Below are positions 6,550 through 11,252 of a stretch of 11,252 nt of DNA, in pieces. Source of the stretch: Comamonadaceae bacterium (GTDB lineage: Bacteria > Pseudomonadota > Gammaproteobacteria > Burkholderiales > Burkholderiaceae_C); assembly GCA_947478935.1 (NCBI GenBank), contig CANJXV010000057.1, positions 1 through 11,252 on the forward strand, written 5' to 3'. The translations under genes were made by a program, and so were the position numbers. The notes below the pieces were generated by a model that was given only the letters and a program-made list of their open reading frames with translations, made no database searches and was not told the DNA's origin. Every line of letters begins with the position of its first letter. The first letter of the stretch is position 1.

Positions 6550-7173
6550 ATGCCCACTTCTGACTTGTCCCCCGACAGCGCTTCTAGCGCGCCTCACAAT
6601 CAGCCGCTGGCTGCGTCCGATATCCACACCCCGCCGGCCTTAGGCGCCGCAATAAAGACGGGTTCCGCATCCCTAGCGGCAGCGCGCAAGCGCGCTTCCG
6701 TACCCCTGGAGGACATTGTTTTCGAAGAAGAGTTTGTTAACGGACTCAAAAAAATATTCGAAGAAATGATTTCGTTTAACCGGGTGCTGGGTCTCAAAAT
6801 CCACGACTTGGGGCCGGCGAAGGTTCGCGCGCGCATTGAGATGAAGCCCGAGTTGGTGGGGCATTTCAGCTACAACCGGATCCATGGCGGCGTCATTAGC
6901 GCGAGCCTTGACGCCATGGGCGGCTTGGCCGTGATGGCAGCCATAGGCGCTCGCCATATGGACGAGGCACCCATGCAAAGGTTGCGCCGTTTTGCCAATT
7001 TGGGCACGATTGATCTACGCATTGACTATTTGCGGCCCGGCATAGGCGCCTACTTTGAATTACATGCTCAGGTGCTGCGCCTGGGCTCGCGCGTCGCATC
7101 AACACGCATGGAGTTTTTTGGGCCTGACGGCACTTTGCTATCCACAGGCAGTGGCGCCTATATCGTTTCCTGA
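6550..7173 (+). CDS. PaaI/YigI-like single-hotdog thioesterase
   Basis: A 207-aa protein, probably an acyl-CoA thioesterase. The hotdog core runs from about residue 75 to the end: NRVLGLKIHDLGPAKVRARI (77-96), HFSYNRIHGGVISASLDAMG (105-124) with the family's HGG (112-114) and the acidic residue D121, then IDLRIDYLRPG and a C-terminal GTLLSTGSGAYI. The first 50 residues are Ala/Ser/Pro-rich and look disordered. The frame is open upstream to 6409, but that part overlaps the crotonase gene, so ATG 6550 is the first sensible start. It has no Shine-Dalgarno; GACAAT six bases upstream may mean a leaderless message. It lies 79 bp after the crotonase gene and may be a separate transcript. It converges on the rpoZ operon. 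The substrate is unknown. Confidence 0.85.
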   Translation: MPTSDLSPDSASSAPHNQPLAASDIHTPPALGAAIKTGSASLAAARKRASVPLEDIVFEEEFVNGLKKIFEEMISFNRVLGLKIHDLGPAKVRARIEMKPELVGHFSYNRIHGGVISASLDAMGGLAVMAAIGARHMDEAPMQRLRRFANLGTIDLRIDYLRPGIGAYFELHAQVLRLGSRVASTRMEFFGPDGTLLSTGSGAYIVS

Positions 7174-7230
7174 CAATCCAAGTCCATTTGAAACGCGTGC
7201 ACTCGCCAGCGCTTGAGATTGCGCGGGCGC

Positions 7231-7260
7231 ATAAAAAAAGGCCCTACGAAGGGCCTTTAG
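7231..7260 (-). terminator. Intrinsic terminator of the yicC-gmk-rpoZ operon
   Basis: A perfect 9-bp stem pairs AAAGGCCCT (7237-7245) with AGGGCCTTT (7250-7258), loop ACGA. On the minus strand the hairpin is followed by seven U (A-run 7233-7239), a textbook rho-independent terminator 20 bp past the rpoZ stop. On the plus strand it is followed only by TTTAGTTGC, so it should stop the convergent thioesterase message less well. Confidence 0.93.
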
Positions 7261-7277
7261 TTGCAATCAGTAGCCCA

Positions 7278-7481
7278 TTACAAAGGTACTTTTTTTAGCA
7301 TTTCAATGCCGATCTTGCCTGCTGCAATTTCGCGTAGCGCGGTCACGCCAGGTTTGTTTTTGCTTTCGATTTTTGGCGTGTGGCCCTGGTTGAGCATGCG
7401 CGCGCGGTAGGTGGCGGCAAGCACCAGTTGGAATCGGTTGGGGATCTGCTCGAGGCAGTCTTCTACAGTGATGCGAGCCAT
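7278..7481 (-). CDS. rpoZ: DNA-directed RNA polymerase subunit omega
   Basis: The 67-aa omega subunit, which helps fold and assemble the beta-prime subunit of RNA polymerase and, in proteobacteria, forms part of a ppGpp site. MARITVEDCLEQIPNRFQLV (1-20) followed by LAATYRARML is the conserved family start, and VTALREIAAGKIG (46-58) the conserved helix. Length matches betaproteobacterial omega. GGAG lies six bases upstream of the ATG (minus strand, 7488-7491). It begins 17 bp after the gmk stop and is the last gene of the operon, ending at the terminator 7231-7260. In E. coli spoT follows rpoZ; here no spoT intervenes. Confidence 0.97.
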   Translation of the reverse strand: MARITVEDCLEQIPNRFQLVLAATYRARMLNQGHTPKIESKNKPGVTALREIAAGKIGIEMLKKVPL

Positions 7482-7498
7482 GCAATTCTCCGGAAAAA

Positions 7499-8119
7499 CT
7501 AGGGGATGTTGAGCGCTTGGAAGGTATCAGCACGGCTGCGCGCCTGGGCTGCGAACTTGAGACGCTGCGCGTGAACAATGGCTTTGAGGTCAAACAGCGC
7601 GCGATCAAATAACTCGTTGATTATAACGAAGTCGAATTTCCCGGCCTGAGCGACCTCTACGGCGGCGTTTTTCATGCGTATCTCTATGGTTTGCGCGCTG
7701 TCCTCGCCACGCCGCTCGAGGCGGGCTCGCAATTCCTCCCAGCTGGGGGGGAGGATAAAAATGCACACTGCATTGGCAAAAGCTTCCTTAATTTGGATCG
7801 CGCCCTGGAAGTCGATTTCTAAAATCACATCCGCACCTTGCTCCATGCGCTCGGCAATCGCTTTTTTGGAGGTGCCGTAGCGGTGCTGGTGCACATGCGC
7901 CCATTCCACAAAGGCATCGGCCCGCACCATGGCGTCAAACTCGGGCTCAGATACAAAAAAGTACTCGCGCCCGTGCTTTTCTTGGCCGCGCGGCGCCCGC
8001 GTGGTGTGCGAGACCGAGGGTTGCACATGGGAGTCCAGTTCCTGCAAGGCGCGCACCAGGCTGGACTTGCCGGCTCCGCTAGGGGCTGCGACAACAAACA
8101 GATTTCCGGGATATTCCAT
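7499..8119 (-). CDS. gmk: Guanylate kinase
   Basis: Converts GMP and ATP to GDP and ADP; essential cytoplasmic nucleotide metabolism. The 206 residues are the normal length. Motifs: P-loop APSGAGKSS (12-20), GMP-binding SHTTRAPR (37-44) followed by REYFFVS (51-57), E72 and HRYGTS (79-84), EIDFQGA (101-107), lid LERRGED (134-140) with R148, and VIINELF (165-171). All expected nucleotide-binding residues are present, so it should be active. The ATG has only a weak Shine-Dalgarno; the gene follows yicC by 29 bp and is probably read from the same message. The pairing with rpoZ is widely conserved and links GTP supply with the transcription machinery and ppGpp response. Confidence 0.98.
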   Translation of the reverse strand: MEYPGNLFVVAAPSGAGKSSLVRALQELDSHVQPSVSHTTRAPRGQEKHGREYFFVSEPEFDAMVRADAFVEWAHVHQHRYGTSKKAIAERMEQGADVILEIDFQGAIQIKEAFANAVCIFILPPSWEELRARLERRGEDSAQTIEIRMKNAAVEVAQAGKFDFVIINELFDRALFDLKAIVHAQRLKFAAQARSRADTFQALNIP

Positions 8120-8148
8120 GGCGGCAGTCGGCTAGTGTGAACTGCTAG

Positions 8149-9066
8149 TCATTCTATGTTCTGCACCTGCTCGCGCATTTGCTCAATCAGTACCTTCATG
8201 TCTACCGAAATACGGGTCAAGGGCAGGGCCGCCGACTTGGAGCCCATGGTGTTGGCCTCGCGGTGTAATTCCTGAATCAAAAAATCCAGCCGCTTACCGA
8301 TTTCGCCGCCTTTGCGGATCAGGGACTCCAATTCGTCCAGGTGCGCCTTGAGTCGCGTCAGTTCTTCAGCCACGTCGATGCGGATGGCAAAGGCAGTCGC
8401 TTCGGTCAGCGCCCGGTCTTGCGCAGCTTCCGGCGTCACCCCGCCAGCCGATAAAGTCATTGCTTCACGCCATTTTTCGACAAAACGCAATCTTTGCTGC
8501 TCCACCACCTGGGGCACTAGCGGTTCGGCCTGGACGGCCAATCCGCGTAAATGGCCGATGTGTTCGAGCAGCATGTGCGCCAGCCGCTCGCCCTCCCGAG
8601 CGCGGGCTCCTGTCAGTGATTCCAGAGCCAGTCGTGCCAGGCTGATGACTTCCCCGCTCCAATCCTGGGTGCCTTGCGACTCAGTGCCCGCCAGGCGTAG
8701 CACGTCGGCCACGGTTAGTTGCGCAGCCTGGGGCAGCGTCTCTAGCACCAAGGTCTGGGTGTGCTGGAGCTTTTGTAGCAGGGCGAACGACGGAGCTGCG
8801 ACGCCTGCGGACTTTTCCATTTCAATGGCGGCACGCACTTCCACTTTGCCACGTTTGAGTCTGGCGGTTAATAGCTCCCGCAAGGCAGGTTCACTGGCGC
8901 GCAGCTCGTCGGGCAGCCGCAAACTCAGATCGAGGAAGCGACTGTTGACCGAGCGGATTTCTATCCCCAAGCGCCCCGCTGGCGCGGCGCCAGCTTGTGC
9001 TGATGGCGCCCCGGCGACCGACTGGCTTTGCACACTGGCGTAGCCGGTCATACTGTAGACTCGCAT
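8149..9066 (-). CDS. yicC: YicC/YloC-family endoribonuclease
   Basis: A 305-aa member of the YicC family, whose E. coli member is an endoribonuclease linked to small-RNA (RyhB) turnover. The N-terminal domain begins MRVYSMTGYAS and includes EIRSVNSRFLDLSLRLPDEL, the family's hallmark. The C-terminal DUF1732-type domain carries GKRLDFLIQELHREANTMGS (257-276). The frame stays open for a further 150 codons upstream, but that part is antisense to the kinase gene; the family start MRVYSMTGYAS and an AAAGGAA ribosome binding site about eight bases before 9066 fix the start. ATG 9051 (MTGYAS) is an alternative. First gene of the leftward operon with gmk and rpoZ. A Gln/Ala-rich insert near residues 12-30 (SQSVAGAPSAQAGAAPAG) lengthens the N-terminal region. 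Confidence 0.94.
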   Translation of the reverse strand: MRVYSMTGYASVQSQSVAGAPSAQAGAAPAGRLGIEIRSVNSRFLDLSLRLPDELRASEPALRELLTARLKRGKVEVRAAIEMEKSAGVAAPSFALLQKLQHTQTLVLETLPQAAQLTVADVLRLAGTESQGTQDWSGEVISLARLALESLTGARAREGERLAHMLLEHIGHLRGLAVQAEPLVPQVVEQQRLRFVEKWREAMTLSAGGVTPEAAQDRALTEATAFAIRIDVAEELTRLKAHLDELESLIRKGGEIGKRLDFLIQELHREANTMGSKSAALPLTRISVDMKVLIEQMREQVQNIE

Positions 9067-9195
9067 TGAATTATTCCTTTTTTGGTGGGTATCGGAGGAC
9101 CCAAGAATAACCCGCTTCTCCTCAAGGAGAACCGTGTTCCGGCGCTTCGTGAGGCACCAGGCTTGGTTGGCGGGAGCGATCCGACAAAAAAAGCC
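9067..9195. promoter_or_regulatory. Divergent promoter region between yicC and the kinase gene
   Basis: These 129 bp must carry the promoters of both the yicC operon (leftward) and the kinase-phosphatase genes (rightward). No consensus -35/-10 pair stands out in either direction. A weak minus-strand -10 (TATTCT) lies near 9103-9109. Notable structure: a perfect 16-bp palindrome at 9116-9131, and two purine-rich ribosome-binding-like runs, GGAGGA at 9094-9099 and AAGGAG at 9124-9129. Confidence 0.5.
9116..9131. repeat. 16-bp perfect palindrome in the divergent control region
   Basis: TTCTCCT (9116-9122), centre CA, AGGAGAA (9125-9131); all seven opposed pairs are complementary. It could be a protein-binding site. 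As RNA it could form a 5-bp hairpin with loop CTCAAG that partly hides the AAGGAG ribosome binding site at 9124-9129. Both roles are inference. Confidence 0.5.
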
Positions 9196-9199
9196 ATGA
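9134..9199 (+). CDS. Possible 21-codon leader ORF overlapping the kinase start
   Basis: GTG at 9134 follows AAGGAG (9124-9129) with a four-base gap. The frame codes 21 residues (VFRRFVRHQAWLAGAIRQKK plus a final Pro) and stops at TGA 9197-9199. This TGA overlaps the kinase ATG (9196) as ATGA, the usual arrangement for translational coupling. The kinase ATG has no ribosome binding site of its own, which makes a coupling role plausible. The peptide is basic and resembles nothing I know. The spacing is slightly short and the start is GTG, so it may be chance. Confidence 0.35.
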   Translation: MFRRFVRHQAWLAGAIRQKKP

Positions 9200-10191
9200 A
9201 AAAGGAAATTGCCCGCTTCGCACCCGAGCCATTGCCCCCCGGCACCATGGTCGATGGCTACCGCATCGTCAGCAAAATTGGCGCAGGCGGATTCGGTGTG
9301 GTCTATCGAGCGATCAGTCCCACCGGTCAGCAGGTCGCAGTCAAAGAATATTTGCCTAGCGCACTTGCCCGACGTAATGGCGCCCATTGCGCCGTTACTG
9401 TGGCCCCTGAAAAAAACGCTTTGTACCGGATGGGCATGCGCTGCTTTTTGGAAGAGGGACGAGCGCTTGCGCAAATTTCGCACCCGAGCGTGGTCAGTGT
9501 GCTCAATTTTCTCCAAGCCAATGACACGGTGTACCTGGTCATGAATTACTTGGAGGGCGCCTCCCTGCAGGAGTTCATCATGACGGCGGTGGGTCTTAAA
9601 AATCCGAAAGTGTTCCGCGAAAGCACCATCCGGTCATTGTTTGATGAGGTGCTCGGTGGTTTGCGCGTGGTGCATCAGCACACCATGCTGCACTTGGATA
9701 TCAAGCCGGCTAATATTTTTATTACGGAACAGGAACGCGCCGTGTTGATTGATTTCGGTGCGGCACGCAATGTTTTACACAACGATGGCAAATACCTGAA
9801 TCCAATGTTTACGCCGGGTTTTTCAAGCCCTGAGATACGCCAAAAGGGCAGTGCCATCGGCCCATGGACAGATATTTATGCCATCGGTGCCTGTATTTTT
9901 TCTTGTATGAAAGGGCATCCACCGCCAGACCTGGCGGCCCAGGATGGTGCAGTGCGGTTGGGCCAGTATTTGCAGGAACTGCGCGCGGTGTATTCGGACA
10001 GCCTGGTGGATTTGGTGGCGGACTGTATGGCGACAACGCCTGCCCGTCGCCCGCATTCGGTATATGCCCTTCAAAAAATGTTGACGCCGCATGAGTTCGT
10101 TATGGAGGACGCCCTTCCGTCACTGCCGCCAATGCAAGCAGCTAACCCCTGGTCTGAGCGCATCAAAGCTTTTTCCAAGCGCTTGGCCTGA
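9196..10191 (+). CDS. Serine/threonine protein kinase (Hanks type)
   Basis: A 331-aa soluble eukaryotic-like kinase; no membrane segment or extracellular sensor domain is visible. Motifs in order: glycine loop IGAGGFGVVY (28-37), ATP-binding lysine in VAVKEYLP (K50), helix-C glutamate in FLEEGRALAQ (E86 or E87), catalytic loop HLDIKPAN (166-173, D168), DFG (186-188) and SPE (211-213). All catalytic residues are present. The catalytic loop is HLD rather than HRD, so control by activation-loop phosphorylation may differ from RD kinases. The frame is open back to TTG 9082, but conserved sequence starts only at PLPPGTMVDGYRIV, and ATG 9196 is the best start. A PP2C phosphatase gene begins 14 bp after the stop, forming a kinase/phosphatase pair. 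Substrates are unknown. Confidence 0.94.
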   Translation: MKKEIARFAPEPLPPGTMVDGYRIVSKIGAGGFGVVYRAISPTGQQVAVKEYLPSALARRNGAHCAVTVAPEKNALYRMGMRCFLEEGRALAQISHPSVVSVLNFLQANDTVYLVMNYLEGASLQEFIMTAVGLKNPKVFRESTIRSLFDEVLGGLRVVHQHTMLHLDIKPANIFITEQERAVLIDFGAARNVLHNDGKYLNPMFTPGFSSPEIRQKGSAIGPWTDIYAIGACIFSCMKGHPPPDLAAQDGAVRLGQYLQELRAVYSDSLVDLVADCMATTPARRPHSVYALQKMLTPHEFVMEDALPSLPPMQAANPWSERIKAFSKRLA

Positions 10192-10205
10192 GGGATGTCA
10201 ACGAT

Positions 10206-10952
10206 ATGAAATTTTCTGTATTCCAAACCAGCCAAATAGGTGGCCGCAAGCGCAATGAAGACCGCATGGGTTACACCTATTCGAAATCGTCCGCCATTTT
10301 TCTCGTGGCCGATGGCTTGGGCGGACATCCTGACGGGGACGTGGCGTCCCAGCTGGGTCTTCGGGTGGTGATGTCAAAGTTCCGTACCCATGCCTGTCCC
10401 AATATTGACAAAGTATCGAATTTTCTGACCGAAGCCATGACCGACGTCCACGAAAGCCTGGTCGCTTACGCGGTCAGCCATTCGATGGTCGACACGCCGA
10501 GCACCACTATGGTGGTCGTGATCGTGCAAGACGGTTTCGCTCATATGGGCCATTGCGGCGATTCGCGTGGGTATTTGATTCGACAGGGCGAGGTCCTTAC
10601 GCGCACCCAGGACCATTCTGTATTGGTGCGTGACGGTGGCCTCGGTGTTGACAGCGGCCTGGAACTTCCCAGCCGCCACACACTGTTTAGTTGCCTGGGA
10701 GCTTGCAGCGTCCCTTTCATTGAGGTGGCCAAACCCGTTCCATTGCGCTTTGGCGACCGCTTGCTCTTGTGCTCCGATGGCTTGTGGGATTCGGTGACGG
10801 AGACAGACATTGTTCAAGCCATGCAAGATTCCAAGGTTTCGGAGGCCACCACGGCTTTGGTGAATTTGGCTTTGCACAACGGCGGACCCCGCAGTGACAA
10901 TGTCACCGCCCTGACGGTGCGCTGGGAAGAGACCGATAATCCCGCCCGCTAG
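10206..10952 (+). CDS. PP2C-family protein serine/threonine phosphatase
   Basis: A 248-aa metal-dependent phosphatase that most likely reverses the action of the kinase encoded directly upstream. Motifs match the bacterial PP2C fold: RKRNEDR (14-20, E18 and D19), ADGLGGHPDGDVAS (35-48, metal ligand D36), TPSTTMVVVIV (97-107), GHCGDSRGYLIR (115-126, D119), LLLCSDGLWDSV (186-197, metal ligand D191) and RSDNVTALTV (229-238, D231). All metal-binding acids are present, so it should be active. No transmembrane segment or extra domain is seen. The gene follows the kinase stop by 14 bp; AGGG at 10191-10194 is a distant ribosome binding site (11 bases), so coupling to the kinase is likely. Similar pairs (PpkA/PppA, Stk/Stp) control secretion or growth in other bacteria. 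Confidence 0.95.
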   Translation: MKFSVFQTSQIGGRKRNEDRMGYTYSKSSAIFLVADGLGGHPDGDVASQLGLRVVMSKFRTHACPNIDKVSNFLTEAMTDVHESLVAYAVSHSMVDTPSTTMVVVIVQDGFAHMGHCGDSRGYLIRQGEVLTRTQDHSVLVRDGGLGVDSGLELPSRHTLFSCLGACSVPFIEVAKPVPLRFGDRLLLCSDGLWDSVTETDIVQAMQDSKVSEATTALVNLALHNGGPRSDNVTALTVRWEETDNPAR

Positions 10953-11025
10953 CAGGTTTGGATCGTCCGGCCTGTGGCCGTGGGGCAGGCTTCTCCTTTG
11001 CCTGCACCTCTTTCGAAAGTTTTCC
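10953..11025 (+). other. Intergenic region with two hairpins before rph
   Basis: CGGCC-TGT-GGCCG (10968-10980) and GCAGGC/GCCTGC (10985-10990 with 11000-11005, nine-base loop) are adjacent perfect stems, and CTTTCGAAAG (11010-11019) is a 10-bp palindrome. No T-run follows either stem, so this is not a standard terminator. They could slow transcription, protect the phosphatase message from decay, or be incidental. No clear promoter for rph is seen. Confidence 0.45.
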
Positions 11026-11252
11026 ATGACTGAATTTGTCCGCAGTGGCGCCCGCGCCGCAAATGCATTGCGTCCGGTCCGGATTACCCGTAGCTATACG
11101 GTACATGCCGAAGGATCAGTACTGATCGAGTTTGGCGCCACACGCGTGCTGTGTACCGCGTCGGTGGAAGAAAAAGTGCCGCCGCACAAGCGTGGCAGTG
11201 GCGAGGGCTGGGTCACCGCCGAATACGGCATGCTGCCGCGCGCCACCCACAC
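11026..11252 (+). CDS. rph: Ribonuclease PH, 5' part (runs off the window)
   Basis: The first 75 codons of RNase PH, a phosphate-dependent 3'-5' exonuclease that trims tRNA 3' ends. The visible sequence has RPVRITRSYTVHAEGSVLIE (16-35), FGATRVLCTASVE (36-48) and GEGWVTAEYGMLPRATH (59-75), the strongly conserved N-terminal half of the family (full length about 240 aa), interrupted only by the window edge. The ATG lies 73 bp after the phosphatase stop; only a weak GAAAG precedes it. The kinase-phosphatase-rph order beside yicC-gmk-rpoZ puts RNA-processing and stress-related genes together. Confidence 0.97.
   Translation, partial: MTEFVRSGARAANALRPVRITRSYTVHAEGSVLIEFGATRVLCTASVEEKVPPHKRGSGEGWVTAEYGMLPRATH

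Noticed and set aside
9082..9195. Longer kinase start at TTG 9082.
   Set aside because: The added residues look like translated intergenic DNA, no ribosome binding site precedes the TTG, and the conserved kinase sequence begins after 9196.
9067..9516. Upstream extension of the yicC frame by 150 codons.
   Set aside because: It is antisense to the kinase N-terminal half, and the family's conserved start MRVYSMTGYAS with a ribosome binding site lies at 9066.
10985..11005. Hairpin before rph as a rho-independent terminator.
   Set aside because: Six-bp stem with a nine-base loop, and no U-tract follows.

Overview
The window looks like a chromosomal segment of a betaproteobacterium, most likely Burkholderiales and close to Comamonadaceae. 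This rests on protein character (ArgB, a 67-aa RpoZ, YicC, a kinase/PP2C pair beside rph, a short H-NS-like protein with a Lys/Ala-rich linker) and on moderately GC-rich coding DNA. It is inferred by eye, not from a database search. No rRNA, tRNA, CRISPR array, insertion sequence or phage gene was found. The longest stretch without a gene is 211 bp (621-831).

Left part (1-1713): the last 39 codons of an unidentified gene, an AT-rich promoter region, an H-NS family nucleoid protein, a 211-bp intergenic region rich in fold-back sequence, and argB (N-acetylglutamate kinase, arginine synthesis).

Centre (1767-7173): a same-strand lipid module. It opens with a 26-bp near-perfect palindrome directly upstream of a TetR-type repressor. 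Then come a four-domain acyl-CoA dehydrogenase, a secreted DUF2147 protein, a double-hotdog acyl-CoA thioesterase that overlaps it, a crotonase-fold protein and a single-hotdog thioesterase. The crotonase lacks both enoyl-CoA hydratase glutamates but keeps the glutamate used by delta3,delta2-enoyl-CoA isomerases. Together they suggest handling of unsaturated or unusual acyl-CoAs (oxidation, double-bond shift, CoA release) under TetR control.

Right part (7231-11252): a strong intrinsic terminator closes a leftward operon yicC-gmk-rpoZ (RNase, guanylate kinase, RNA polymerase omega). Divergent from it runs a Ser/Thr protein kinase, then a PP2C phosphatase, then rph (RNase PH), which runs off the right edge. 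The kinase start has no Shine-Dalgarno of its own. It overlaps the stop of a possible 21-codon leader ORF that does have one, inside a 16-bp palindrome.

Points most worth a second look: the TetR operator palindrome, the isomerase-like active site in a gene that would be auto-annotated as enoyl-CoA hydratase, the leader ORF before the kinase, and the alternative-pairing segments between hns and argB. I saw no clearly new multi-gene system; most genes belong to known families.
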